Source: Planctomycetota bacterium
Lineage (GTDB): Bacteria > Planctomycetota > UBA8742 > UBA2392
Direction of reading: 5' to 3'
DNA: 64,000 nucleotides
Assembly: GCA_016722065.1 (NCBI GenBank)
Contig: JADKGX010000001.1
Coordinates: 2,418,001-2,482,000 of the forward strand
Part shown: positions 53,634 through 63,143 of the stretch, piece by piece
How the letters are laid out: each line of letters starts with the position of its first letter
Numbering within the stretch: the stretch's first letter is position 1
The notes under the pieces: generated by a model
Databases searched by the model: none
What the model was told of the DNA's origin: nothing
The model's input: the letters and a program-made list of their open reading frames with translations, nothing else
Made by a program: the position numbers and the translations under genes

Positions 53634-53759
53634 GGCGTTCTCCGTCTTTGTTGGCGGGCAGGTTATCGCGGCTCGAATGTAAGGAAAGTGCGCGGATCGC
53701 GCAAAGGGGACGGGGCAAATTCGGGCGTTAGATTTCGGGTCCGTGGCGCCGCGGTGCGG

Positions 53760-54479
53760 TCAGGCCTCAATCAACGTACCTACGGCCTTGCCCATGATGG
53801 CGTTTTCGATTTCGCCGACCTGGTTCATGTCCATGACCATCACCGGCATCTTGTGCTCGCGGCACAGGGCAATGGCCGTCTGGTCCATGAAGCGCAGGTT
53901 TTTTTCCAGGGCTTCCTGGTAGGTGACACGGGTGTAGCGCTTGGCGTCAGGGAACTTTTTTGGGTCTTTGTCGTAGACGCCGTCGACTTTGGTGGCCTTG
54001 AGAATCACGTCGCAGCCGATTTCCACGGCACGCTGTGCTGCGGCGGTGTCGGTGGTGAAGTGCGGGTTGCCGGTGCCGGCGGCAATGATCACCACGCGGC
54101 CTTTTTCCATGTGGCGCACGGCGCGACGGCGCACCCAGCGTTCCGCCACGGCGGGCACTTCCAGGCTGCTCAGCACGCGGGTTTCCATGCCAATGGATTC
54201 GCATGAATCCTGCAACGCAATTGCGTTCATCACCGTCGCCAGCATGCCCATGTAGTCGGCGCTGGCTTTGCCGATACTGGAGATATTGAGCTGCGCGCCG
54301 CGCACAAAGTTGCCGCCGCCAACCACCACGGCCATCTGCGGGCAAAGCTTGTGGGCGCGTTCAATTGTGCGTGTCAATGCCAGCAGGGCCTCGGCACCAA
54401 TGCCAAAGCCGCCTGGGGCGCAAAATGCTTCACCGGAGAGTTTCAGAAGAGGGCGCTTGAAGCGGGGCTGTGCGGCCAT
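53760..54479 (-). CDS. pyrH: UMP kinase
   Basis: A 239-residue bacterial UMP kinase, making UDP for nucleic acids and sugar nucleotides. Motifs: KLSGEAF, VVGGGNFVRG, DYMGMLATVMNAIALQ, GTGNPHFTTDTAAAQRA, and KATKVDGVYDKDP. The ATG at 54479 starts the domain; the longer upstream frame adds 56 unrelated residues. It heads the pyrH-frr pair and is divergent from citrate synthase. Neither rpsB nor tsf is present upstream. Confidence 0.96.
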   Translation of the reverse strand: MAAQPRFKRPLLKLSGEAFCAPGGFGIGAEALLALTRTIERAHKLCPQMAVVVGGGNFVRGAQLNISSIGKASADYMGMLATVMNAIALQDSCESIGMETRVLSSLEVPAVAERWVRRRAVRHMEKGRVVIIAAGTGNPHFTTDTAAAQRAVEIGCDVILKATKVDGVYDKDPKKFPDAKRYTRVTYQEALEKNLRFMDQTAIALCREHKMPVMVMDMNQVGEIENAIMGKAVGTLIEA

Positions 54480-54633
54480 GCTGGCGTTGTACAGCCCCCG
54501 GGGGTGCGTTACAAGCGCGGGCCGAGTGCGTGGGGAAGGTCTCAATGTACGGCGGCTTGCCCGCCTTGCGCCACCTGCCCTGAGGGCTATATTCGAGCCC
54601 ATACTCCATGGGCTGCCGACGCGCGAGGAAGTC

Positions 54634-55767
54634 ATGACCGAGGGCATGGTTGCAAAGGGGCTTCAGGACGTCGTGGTCGACGACACCTGGATCTGCAAGA
54701 TCATTGGCGATGTCGGCAAGTTGTACTACTACGGCTACAGCATTCATGACCTGGCCGAGAAGTGCAGCTATGAGGAAGTGGTGTTCCTGCTGCTCAAGGG
54801 CAAGCTGCCCAACAAGACCGAGCTGGAACAGGTTACCGGCGATCTCAAGCAGGCCCGTGGACTGCCCAAAGAGGTCACGGATGTCATCCGGGGTGCGCCC
54901 AAGGGCAGCATTCCCATGGATGTGCTGCGTACGGCCGCCAGTGCACTGGCCCTGACCGACGCCAAGCCCAACGACGACAGCCCCGAGGGTCGCTACCGCA
55001 AGGCCATCCGCATGGTCGCGCTGTTTCCGGAAATCGTGGCGGCGGATTACCGCTTGCGCCGGGGCGAGCAGCCCGTGGCTGCCAACCCCAAGCTGAACCA
55101 CGCGGCCAACTTTCTGTACCTGCTGCACGGTAAGGAACCCGGCGCCGACGCCGCACGCACGATGGATGTCGCGCTGGTGCTGCACGCTGAGCACGACTTC
55201 AATGCCAGCACGTTTACGGCGCGCGTGATTGCCGCGACGATGTCGGACATGTACAGCGCCATTACCGGTGCGGTGGGTGCGCTGAAAGGCCCGCTGCACG
55301 GCGGCGCCAACGAGGGCGTGATCAAGACCCTGCTGGAAATCGGCGAGCCGGCCAAGATCAAGCCCTGGCTGACCGAGAAGTTCAAAGAAAAGAACTTCCG
55401 GCTGATGGGCTTTGGCCACCGCGTTTACAAGACACTCGACCCGCGCGCGATTGTGCTCAAAAAGTACAGCAAGAAGACCGGTGAAGAACGCGGCACCACC
55501 AAGTGGTACGAGATGTCCAACGAAATTGAGGGGATGATGAAGGGCCGCGAAAAGCCCCTGTACCCCAACGTGGATTTCTACAGTGCCAGCACCTACTTCA
55601 TGATGGGCCTGCCGCCAGAAATCTACACGCCAATCTTTGCCGTGGCCCGCGTGGTGGGCTGGTGCGCCCACGTGATTGAACAGCAGACCCACAACCGGCT
55701 GATCCGCCCCGCGGCAGAATACCACGGCGAAATCGACAAACCGTTTGTTGAGATCGGCGCCAGGTAG
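54634..55767 (+). CDS. gltA: Citrate synthase (or 2-methylcitrate synthase)
   Basis: A 377-residue citrate synthase family enzyme joining acetyl-CoA (or propionyl-CoA) to oxaloacetate. Active-site blocks: catalytic His regions HAEHDFNAST and GPLHGGANEGV, GFGHRVYKTLDPRA, and the aspartate in VDFYSA. The length and PLHGGAN wording fit the short bacterial branch, which includes PrpC. ATG 54634 is preferred because GCGAGGAAG precedes it; a longer frame upstream overlaps pyrH antisense. Confidence 0.93.
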   Translation: MTEGMVAKGLQDVVVDDTWICKIIGDVGKLYYYGYSIHDLAEKCSYEEVVFLLLKGKLPNKTELEQVTGDLKQARGLPKEVTDVIRGAPKGSIPMDVLRTAASALALTDAKPNDDSPEGRYRKAIRMVALFPEIVAADYRLRRGEQPVAANPKLNHAANFLYLLHGKEPGADAARTMDVALVLHAEHDFNASTFTARVIAATMSDMYSAITGAVGALKGPLHGGANEGVIKTLLEIGEPAKIKPWLTEKFKEKNFRLMGFGHRVYKTLDPRAIVLKKYSKKTGEERGTTKWYEMSNEIEGMMKGREKPLYPNVDFYSASTYFMMGLPPEIYTPIFAVARVVGWCAHVIEQQTHNRLIRPAAEYHGEIDKPFVEIGAR

Positions 55768-55783
55768 AACGTTGCGAGTCGCT

Positions 55784-55855
55784 GGTCGGTGGTCGCTGGC
55801 CAGCGTAGTTTGACGCAAGCACCAGCGACCGGCGAATCACGAGCAACCACCGACC
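55784..55855. promoter_or_regulatory. Nested inverted repeats upstream of dxr
   Basis: In the 93-base gap between gltA and dxr, GGTCGGTGGT (55784-55793) pairs with ACCACCGACC (55846-55855), and GGTCGCTGG (55791-55799) pairs with CCAGCGACC (55822-55830). The upstream GTCGCTGGT at 55779-55787 can pair alternatively with the same arm. This may form a mutually exclusive fold in the leader of dxr. Confidence 0.5.
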
Positions 55856-55860
55856 CTTCC

Positions 55861-57027
55861 ATGGCCAGAACCCGCGTACTCCTGCTTGGCGCGTCGGGCT
55901 CCATCGGGGCCAGCACGCTGGATGTGCTGCGCCAGCATGGGGATCGCTTTCAACTGGTCGGCCTGTCCTGTGGCAAACGCTGGGCGCCCATGCTTGCCGC
56001 CGTGCAGGAATTCAAACCCGCCGTCGCCGCCGTTTGCGACGCACAAGCCGCACAAGCCGCGCGCGAACCCGCCAAGGCCCTTGCTGCCAAAGGCATTGCC
56101 ACCGAGTTTCTATTCGGAGGCCTGCAAGACATGTCCAGGCTGGCGCGCGAGCTTGACTATGATGTGCTGCTGGCCAGTGTGACCGGTGCCGCCGGCCTGC
56201 CGGCGGTGCTGGAGGCCGCCAGGCGCGGCAAGCGCATTGCGCTGGCGAACAAAGAATCGCTGGTCATGACCGGGCCGATTCTGACGGCCATCTGCAAACA
56301 GACTGGCGCCGAACTGCTGCCCGTGGACAGCGAACACAGCGCGATCTTTCAGTGCCTGCGCGGCGAAAACGCGCGCGAAATCAAGCGCATCATCCTGACC
56401 GCCAGCGGCGGGCCGTTTCGCACCACGCCGATTGCAGACCTTGCCAATGTCACGCTGGAACAGGCCCTGAAACATCCGACATGGCAGATGGGCCCCAAGA
56501 TCACCATCGACAGCAGCACGCTGTTCAACAAGGCGCTGGAGGTCATCGAGGCGCGCTGGCTGTTTGACGTCAAGCGCGACCAACTGGATGCCGTGATTCA
56601 CCCGCAAAGCATTGTGCACTCGATGGTCGAGTTCGTGGACGCCAGCATCATGGCGCATCTAGGCCCCACGGACATGAAGATCCCGATTCAATACGCGCTG
56701 AGCTTTCCCCAGCGCATTGGCCAGCCGGTGCCCAGCATTGGCTGGGACCGCATGGCCAACTTGACGTTTGAGCCCGTGAACTATGAGCGCTTTCCGGCGC
56801 TCAAACTGGGTTTTGAGGTCGCGGCCGAGGGCGGCACCCTGGGTGCCGTGTTCAATGCCGCCAACGAAGTTGCCGTGGAAAAGTTTCTGGCCGGCGCCAG
56901 CAAGTACCTGGACATCTACCACACCGTCAAGGCGACCTGCGACGCCCACCGCAACGTCACCCAGCCCGATCTCGACCAGGTGCTGGCCGCCGACGCCTGG
57001 GCACGCCAGCAAGCCCGCAAGGGTTGA
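55861..57027 (+). CDS. dxr: 1-deoxy-D-xylulose 5-phosphate reductoisomerase
   Basis: A 388-residue enzyme of the MEP isoprenoid pathway, making MEP from DXP with NADPH. The NADPH site is LLGASGSIGASTLD. Metal and substrate blocks are ANKESLVMTGP, LPVDSEHSAIFQCL, LTASGGPF, KITIDSSTLFNKALEVIEA and NAANEVAVEKFL. ATG 55861 begins the Rossmann fold. It is the gene after citrate synthase and ends at a bidirectional terminator. Confidence 0.97.
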   Translation: MARTRVLLLGASGSIGASTLDVLRQHGDRFQLVGLSCGKRWAPMLAAVQEFKPAVAAVCDAQAAQAAREPAKALAAKGIATEFLFGGLQDMSRLARELDYDVLLASVTGAAGLPAVLEAARRGKRIALANKESLVMTGPILTAICKQTGAELLPVDSEHSAIFQCLRGENAREIKRIILTASGGPFRTTPIADLANVTLEQALKHPTWQMGPKITIDSSTLFNKALEVIEARWLFDVKRDQLDAVIHPQSIVHSMVEFVDASIMAHLGPTDMKIPIQYALSFPQRIGQPVPSIGWDRMANLTFEPVNYERFPALKLGFEVAAEGGTLGAVFNAANEVAVEKFLAGASKYLDIYHTVKATCDAHRNVTQPDLDQVLAADAWARQQARKG

Positions 57028-57057
57028 TCGCAAGTCGCACACAGGCCCGATGGAATG

Positions 57058-57089
57058 AAAACGACCCCCGCCAAAGCGGGGGTCGTTTG
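57058..57089. terminator. Bidirectional rho-independent terminator between dxr and the giant surface-protein gene
   Basis: ACGACCCCCGC (57061-57071) pairs with GCGGGGGTCGT (57076-57086), loop CAAA, flanked by AAA on the left and TTT on the right. It serves the convergent dxr and surface-protein genes. Confidence 0.9.
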
Positions 57090-57103
57090 TTGCTGCATGC
57101 CAA

Positions 57104-60100
57104 CTACTGCTTGCGACGACGGCGCAAGGCCACCAGGCCGATCAGACTGAACAGAACCGGCGCCAGGGCGCTGGTGACACCTGCCACGCAACCGCCGCCG
57201 CCACTGGCTGCGCCAGCCTTCTTGGCCAGCGGGTTGCCGCCGCCGATGGTCAGGCTGATGGCAGCGTCATTGGTGCCACCGGTGCTGTCCGTGACACGGA
57301 ACTTGATCAAGAACACGCCGCCGGTGCCCAATGGCATGCCGTCCAGCATGCCGCCAGCGGACAATGTCAGGCCCTTGGGCAACTGCGATTTGTACAGCGA
57401 CCAGGTGTAAGGCCCCACGCCCTGTGCAGCCGTCAGCGCTGTGCTGGTGTACGGCTTGCCGACTTCACCGTTGGGCAGTGCGGTCGTTGTAATCGTTACG
57501 CCGGTGGCGGAAGTGCCGGTGCCCATGATGTTGATAATGAAGGGCGAAACCACGGTGGTGTCGTCGTGGGTTACTTCAATGCTGGCATCTTTGATGCCCA
57601 CGGCCGAGGGATCAAACGAGACCGAGAACTGCGCGCTGGCGCCGGCGGCAATCGTGGTGCCGAAACCCGCCGTGTTCAGTGTGAACTGCGAGGCGTTGGG
57701 GCCATTGAGAATCGGGGCACCCACGTTCATGGTCGTTGCGCCAACGTTCATGATCACAAACGTCTTGGCGGCCGAAGGGCCAGCGGCGGTGTCAATGCTG
57801 CCCAGGTCGCGGCCGCCGTTGATGGTCGCGGGCGTGCCGCTGCTCAACTTGCTGCCGGTTGTGGAACCTTCGCGCACTTCCACCAGCGGGGCGTTGGGAA
57901 TGCCATTGCCCTTGATGTTCAGAATGAACGGCGAAGAAGTGCCCCCGCCGTTGTGCTGAAACACCACACTGCCGGTCTTGGCACCCAAGCTGCTGGGCTG
58001 AAACGCAATCGTGAAGGTGCGGCTTTGGCCAGCAGGCACGCTGCCAGCAAAGCCGGTCGAAACCAGCACCCACTCCGAGGTCGAGGGCTGGAAGGCCGGC
58101 GCAACCAGGGTCATCGGGCCGGTGCCGGTGTTTTCAATGTACACAGTAACCGGTGTGCCCGGGCCAATGCCGACGGCGCGGTTGCCAAAATCCAGAATGC
58201 CCGTGGCTGGTGCGGGGTTGGGCAAGATGGCGCCGGTGCCGCTGGATTCACGCACGGTCAGGATGCCTACGGCTGTCACGCCTTCGCCAGTAACCAGAAT
58301 GCTGAAGGGGCTGGGCACGGCCGTGTCGTTGTGCGTGATGGTGATGGTCGCGTTCTTGACGCCCATACTGGTGGGGTCAAAGGCCACCGTGAAGCTGGTG
58401 TTGGCACCGGCCGCCACGGTCGTGGTGTAGCCGGTGGTGTTCAGGATAAAGTCACCGGCGTTGGCACCCGTCAGTGTCGGCACAGATACCGTCAAGGGCT
58501 GGCCGCCGGGGTTGTTCACCACGATCGTCAACGGCGTCGTTGCACCGGCTGAAACGCCCTGCTGGCCAAAGTCGCGGGCTGTGCCTGTGGCGGGGGCCTG
58601 GTCGGCAATCGGTGTGCCGGTGACGGACCCTTCGCGGGCCTCAAAGGCCGGGTTGGGGGCAATACCGTTGCCGGTTACCGGCACCTCAAAGGTGGCCGGG
58701 CCGCCCTGCTTGGTGTTGGGGATACGAACAAACGCATCCTTTTGGCCAATGCTGGTCGGGCTGAAGGCCACGGTAAACGAGGTGGTTTGGCCTTGCGGCA
58801 GGGTGCTGATGAAGCCGGTTGTGTTGACGGTGTACTGGTTCCACCAGGTGCCGGCCATGTCGGGCGTGGTCATGGTAAGCGTGCCCGGGCCCGGGTTGGA
58901 AATCACAATCGTCAGCGGCGCGGAACTGGAACCCACAAGCACGCTGCCAAAGTCTCGGGCTGTGCCTGCTGCCGCCTGCTGATGCGTGATCGGCGCGCCG
59001 GAGGTTGAACCCGTGAACACCTCAATGCCGCCGGTGCCCGGGGTCTGGGCATCACCACGCAGGTTGACGGCAAAATTCTGGCCCGACACGCCGCCGGCGT
59101 TATGCGGAATGTTGACGGTGGCGGTTTTAACGCCCGAAGTGCCGCTGGTGGAAACAAAGAACGTGATCGTGAACGAGGTGCTTTGGCCCACCGGCAACGG
59201 GTTGGTCATGGACCCGGCGTTGACATAGAAATCGCCGGGGTTGGCGCCGGTCTTGGTGAAGGCCTGAAAGGTGATGGCCGTCGAGCCATTGTTGATCAGC
59301 CCGATTGTAAGGGGCTGCGACTGCACGCCCATGTTGACCTGGCCGAAGTCGCGCAAGCCGCCCACAGCCTGATTGTTGGTAATGGAGGTGCCGCCGGTGC
59401 CGCCTTCCTTGACGTCAAGGTCCGGGCCTGGGTCCAGGATTTCAAAGTCGTCGATGCACCAGCCGGTGTGCACCGTCGCCGTGGGGCCGATGCCAAAGCG
59501 CACCTGCACGGTGGCCATGCCCGCGGCATAAGTGGTCAAGTCGTACTGGTACAGCGTCCAGGCCGTGTCCGTGATCGTGGTCTGGCTGGTTCCGCCGGTG
59601 CTGGACCAGATCAGGGTCCATGACGTGCCGTTGGTCGAGACTTCAATCGAGGCCGTTGAACCAATCGAGCATCCCAACCAGCGCTGAAAGCGCAGCCGAA
59701 CGTTGGCCAAGGTGGAGCAATTCACCGTGGGCGAAACGGCATAGCTCGCCGCGCTCATGCTGGCCGCATAGTCACCGCCGCGCGTGTCGCCCAGGATCAT
59801 GTTGTCGCTGGTGCTGGCCGTGGCGTCGGTGCCGGGCTCACTGCGTGTGGGGCTTGCCGCCGAATAGGCCGTGGCGACGCCACGAGACCAGGTACTGCCC
59901 GGTATCCAGCCCTTATCCGTCGCAAAGGTGTCCAGAAATGGGGTAGCCGCCGGAGGGGGCACGACCGTGATCTGGTAGTTGCGGTTTGCGTTCGCCTGGG
60001 GCGTGGCGCTGTCGGTCAACGAAACGTTGAAGACAAAAGTGCCGGTAGCGGTTGGCATGCCGGCAATGCGCAGGTCGTTGTTGACGATGCTGGCGGAAAG

Positions 60101-60784
60101 ACCAGCCGGAAGACCAGAAATGGCGGTGTTCCAATTGTAGGGCGTGGTGCCGAACATGGCCACAATCGTGGTCTGGTAGGCCGTGCCGACGGCGGCGTTG
60201 GGCAGGGGCGAAGCGGTAACAATGCCCAGCCCGGCGGGGTACACATTCAGCAGGTAGTCTTCCACTTCGCCGTACGAGAACGAGTCGCTGGGGCCGGCAA
60301 TGGCCGAGGCATACTTCAACATGAAGCGAACGGCGATCTTGTTGACGCCATTGCGCGTATAGTTGATGAACGGCAGCGAGATATTCGAGAACGTGAAGTT
60401 GGCGTCCGTGGTCATGGGCGAGTTCGGGTGGTCAATACGCTCGCCAGAATCCAGAAAATCGCCGTCATCGTTCATGTCGATGAACATGGCCAGGTATTCG
60501 GTGTAGCCGCCACAAACCACTTTGACGGTGACCGTGTTTGTGCTCAATCCGGGTGTCCAGGTGGCCACGGTGCCGACAATGCCGTCGTCGGCGTCGCCGG
60601 TCCAAGCCGGGGTCACCGGGTTGGTGGCGTCGCTGGTCCAGCCAGTACCCAGAAGTTCCGGGGCCGTGCTGCTGGCCGTTGCCAAACCGTAAGAAGCAGG
60701 CGCGTCACCATAATCCTGCGCCTGGGCCGCAGTGGCCAGTGCAAGAATCAACGCCCCACAGACTGCCGCACCGAACTTGAACAT
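57104..60784 (-). CDS. Giant choice-of-anchor D repeat surface protein with GEVEDY domain and C-terminal sorting tail
   Basis: A 1226-residue secreted protein. Signal peptide MFKFGAAVCGALILALATAA. A GEVEDY domain (about residues 30-185; GEVEDYLLN) is followed by a putative-Ig (He_PIG-like) region, a jelly-roll-like stretch and five repeats of about 115 residues, each beginning like REGSTTG ... G-x-DFG, characteristic of choice-of-anchor D. Another He_PIG-like region comes before the tail: GGGGCVAGV, a hydrophobic helix, then RRRRKQ. This resembles the MYXO-CTERM class of sorting signals. ATG 60784 has an AGGAG ribosome site eight bases before it. It is likely displayed at or released from the cell surface. 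Confidence 0.88.
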   Translation of the reverse strand: MFKFGAAVCGALILALATAAQAQDYGDAPASYGLATASSTAPELLGTGWTSDATNPVTPAWTGDADDGIVGTVATWTPGLSTNTVTVKVVCGGYTEYLAMFIDMNDDGDFLDSGERIDHPNSPMTTDANFTFSNISLPFINYTRNGVNKIAVRFMLKYASAIAGPSDSFSYGEVEDYLLNVYPAGLGIVTASPLPNAAVGTAYQTTIVAMFGTTPYNWNTAISGLPAGLSASIVNNDLRIAGMPTATGTFVFNVSLTDSATPQANANRNYQITVVPPPAATPFLDTFATDKGWIPGSTWSRGVATAYSAASPTRSEPGTDATASTSDNMILGDTRGGDYAASMSAASYAVSPTVNCSTLANVRLRFQRWLGCSIGSTASIEVSTNGTSWTLIWSSTGGTSQTTITDTAWTLYQYDLTTYAAGMATVQVRFGIGPTATVHTGWCIDDFEILDPGPDLDVKEGGTGGTSITNNQAVGGLRDFGQVNMGVQSQPLTIGLINNGSTAITFQAFTKTGANPGDFYVNAGSMTNPLPVGQSTSFTITFFVSTSGTSGVKTATVNIPHNAGGVSGQNFAVNLRGDAQTPGTGGIEVFTGSTSGAPITHQQAAAGTARDFGSVLVGSSSAPLTIVISNPGPGTLTMTTPDMAGTWWNQYTVNTTGFISTLPQGQTTSFTVAFSPTSIGQKDAFVRIPNTKQGGPATFEVPVTGNGIAPNPAFEAREGSVTGTPIADQAPATGTARDFGQQGVSAGATTPLTIVVNNPGGQPLTVSVPTLTGANAGDFILNTTGYTTTVAAGANTSFTVAFDPTSMGVKNATITITHNDTAVPSPFSILVTGEGVTAVGILTVRESSGTGAILPNPAPATGILDFGNRAVGIGPGTPVTVYIENTGTGPMTLVAPAFQPSTSEWVLVSTGFAGSVPAGQSRTFTIAFQPSSLGAKTGSVVFQHNGGGTSSPFILNIKGNGIPNAPLVEVREGSTTGSKLSSGTPATINGGRDLGSIDTAAGPSAAKTFVIMNVGATTMNVGAPILNGPNASQFTLNTAGFGTTIAAGASAQFSVSFDPSAVGIKDASIEVTHDDTTVVSPFIINIMGTGTSATGVTITTTALPNGEVGKPYTSTALTAAQGVGPYTWSLYKSQLPKGLTLSAGGMLDGMPLGTGGVFLIKFRVTDSTGGTNDAAISLTIGGGNPLAKKAGAASGGGGCVAGVTSALAPVLFSLIGLVALRRRRKQ

Positions 60785-60923
60785 CTGTTTTTCTCCTGCC
60801 GGCACATTGGCCGGGTTGTTGCAAAGTGTTTTTTGGCGCCTGGCAAGCGGGCAGGGTTACGCGTGCCTGTCCGCTTGCCGTGCCTGGCGCAACTGATCAA
60901 ACCGGCCCCCAAGCCGTGCCCGA

Positions 60924-61724
60924 TCAGCTTGCTACTGCTTCCCGGAATTCTGCGGGAAGTTCTTCCAGTGTCCGCGCCCGCACCCACAGGCTGTTGAACA
61001 GCAGGTGCATGTTTTCAGCCAGGCCGCTATTGGGCACCACAAGGCCCATGGTGCTGCCGTCGTTTTCGGCCAGTTCAATCATGGCCGTGGCACGGTCGAT
61101 CACAATGAAGCGCAGGGGCACATGATCAATGAAGCGCACGCAGCCGATCTCTTCGGCGTTGCGCATCAAGGCTGCGCCATGCACCGGGTCACGCAGCAGG
61201 CGGGTTTCAACCAGATAACGCAGTTTGACGCCGCGCTCAATCATGGCTTGGTCTGATGCCGTGTCCGGCGCCACAATCAAAGGCGATTTGACCGCAACCA
61301 GGAATTCCTTGCTGGCACTGGCCATGGCGTCTTCGAACACCGTCTGGATCTGCGCGGGGCGCACCAGGCGAATGCCCAGGCTGCCGGGGTCGTCGCTGGG
61401 GGCATCCGGCGCGTGTTCCTCAAGTTCCGCCATCGCGCCCTGGGACTCGCTCAGCGAGTCTTCGACCTGGCGGCGGTAGTTGTCAAATGCCTGGCGGGGC
61501 GGAATGCCGCGGTACAGCTTGACGTCGCCCAACACCAGTTCAGCAAAGCCGCGCTCAATCAAGCTGCTGAGTGCGCCGTAGACTTTGCTTTGTGGAACGC
61601 CACTCTTGCGCACCACGCGCGAGGCCGGGGCGCGAGTTTCGCCCAACAACGCCAGATAGACCTGCGCCTCATAGCCCGAGAGGCCCATTTGCTTGAGCTT
61701 TTGAATCCATTGTTCGCGGTTCAA
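60924..61724 (-). CDS. TrmB-family transcriptional regulator
   Basis: A 266-residue protein with an N-terminal winged helix of the TrmB (sugar-responsive) family: LKQMGLSGYEAQVYLALLGE, then ASRVVRKSGVPQSKVYGALS. The C-terminal domain (about 110-260) fits the PLD-like sensor or effector region of TrmB proteins. TTG at 61724 is preferred as start because GGAG lies six bases upstream; GTG at 61748 would extend it by eight residues. The giant surface-protein gene follows 139 bases downstream on the same strand, and PhoH lies upstream. Its target is unknown. Confidence 0.85.
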   Translation of the reverse strand: MNREQWIQKLKQMGLSGYEAQVYLALLGETRAPASRVVRKSGVPQSKVYGALSSLIERGFAELVLGDVKLYRGIPPRQAFDNYRRQVEDSLSESQGAMAELEEHAPDAPSDDPGSLGIRLVRPAQIQTVFEDAMASASKEFLVAVKSPLIVAPDTASDQAMIERGVKLRYLVETRLLRDPVHGAALMRNAEEIGCVRFIDHVPLRFIVIDRATAMIELAENDGSTMGLVVPNSGLAENMHLLFNSLWVRARTLEELPAEFREAVAS

Positions 61725-61971
61725 GGTGATCTCCAGCGATGTACACACGAATTTCGGGCGAACGTAGTCGCCCGAAGCCGATGAGTATCACGCTGAAAGT
61801 CACTGATTCAGGGCGCAACGAGAGCATTCCTGGGGGGCAAACAGCATTCCCCGGTGCTCTGCGTGTGCTGGAAGCATCTGGTTAAGCAGATGGCGCATGA
61901 AACGTTCCCACGATCGTTTACGCCCGGACAACCCACTTCTGGCGATTCTTAGATAAAAGTCAAACGAATTC

Positions 61972-61989
61972 GGGAATCATTTCATTCCC
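61972..61989 (-). terminator. Weak hairpin downstream of phoH
   Basis: GGGAAT/ATTCCC (6-bp stem, loop CATTTC) lies about 20 bases after the phoH stop on the minus strand, followed by GAATTCGTTTG. It may be a weak terminator for phoH. Confidence 0.35.
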
Positions 61990-62009
61990 TTCATTTCTAT
62001 CTGCCGCCC

Positions 62010-63005
62010 TTACTTCTCGCGCGGGTCTGTCTGCTTTTCGGTGGCTTCGTAGGCATCCAGGATGCGCTGGACAATCTCGTGGCGCACGATGTCGCCATTG
62101 CCCAGGCGGCATACCTTGACGCCCTCGACACCATCCAGGCGCCAGATCACGTCGGACAGTCCGCTTTTCTGGTTGTGCGGCAGGTCGGTCTGGCTGAGGT
62201 CGCCGGTGATTACGGCCTTGCTGCGTTTGCCAATGCGGGTCAGGAACATCAGCATCTGTTTGGGCGTGGTGTTCTGGGCCTCGTCCAGCAGGATAAACGC
62301 GCGGTCCAGGGTGCGGCCGCGCATGTAGGCCAGCGGGGCGATTTCAATGACATCGCGTTCCATGTATCGCTGGATCTGTGCCATCGGCAGCAGGGCACCC
62401 AGTGCGTCAAAGATCGGCCGCAGGTAGGGGTTGACCTTTTCCTGAAAGCCGCCGGGCAGAAAACCCAGCTTCTCGCCGGCTTCGACGGCCGGGCGCACCA
62501 GCACCAGCTTGCTGACGTTGCCGTGAATCAGCGCCGCCACCGCCATGGCCGTGGCCAGAAATGTCTTGCCTGTGCCAGCCGGGCCGACGCCGAAAGTAAC
62601 CTGCGCGGTCTTGATTGCTTCAATATAGGAGCCCTGGCCGGGTGTCAGCGGCTTTGCGCCCTCCAGGCCCAGCGGCGCAATCTGCGGGTTGGAATCCGGG
62701 TCGCCCGGTTCGCTGTTCAGCAGGGCGGATTCGACATCGTTGGTGCGAAGTTGGCCATACTTGCGGATCTTCTCGATCAGCGTCAGCAGGGCCACATAGG
62801 CGTCCAGCACGCCCTGTTCTTCGCCGGCGATGCGCAGGGTGTTGTCGCGCGCGAAAATCTTGACGTCGAAGTGCCCGCGGATCATCTTGAGGTGACGATC
62901 CCGTTCCCCGAACAGCGCGTAGGCTTCTTCCTTATCGCGCAGCCGGATGTTCTTTTCCATGTAGGCGACCGTACTCCTCTGGTGCTGCTCAATCGCTTTT
63001 CCCAT
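62010..63005 (-). CDS. PhoH family P-loop ATPase
   Basis: A 331-residue PhoH-like protein of the YbeZ type. The N-terminal part (HFDVKIFARDNTLRIAGEEQ) is KH-like, and the ATPase domain carries Walker A GPAGTGKTFLA, Walker B AFILLDEAQNT and the sensor region VITGDLSQTDLP. PhoH/YbeZ proteins are linked to ribosome or RNA metabolism. Downstream there is a 260-base gap before the TrmB regulator; ybeY is not next to it. The start is ATG 63005. Confidence 0.93.
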   Translation of the reverse strand: MGKAIEQHQRSTVAYMEKNIRLRDKEEAYALFGERDRHLKMIRGHFDVKIFARDNTLRIAGEEQGVLDAYVALLTLIEKIRKYGQLRTNDVESALLNSEPGDPDSNPQIAPLGLEGAKPLTPGQGSYIEAIKTAQVTFGVGPAGTGKTFLATAMAVAALIHGNVSKLVLVRPAVEAGEKLGFLPGGFQEKVNPYLRPIFDALGALLPMAQIQRYMERDVIEIAPLAYMRGRTLDRAFILLDEAQNTTPKQMLMFLTRIGKRSKAVITGDLSQTDLPHNQKSGLSDVIWRLDGVEGVKVCRLGNGDIVRHEIVQRILDAYEATEKQTDPREK

Positions 63006-63143
63006 GGCTTAAATCCTACCACTTGAAACAACGTTTCCGCCACACCACTTTGGGCGTGTTAGCGGCGGGGGAAAGCCTGTGGAAAGCCCCGCGCGGGATT
63101 GACCAGAAATTGATGCCCAGGACATGCCGGGTTCACCGGCGCG

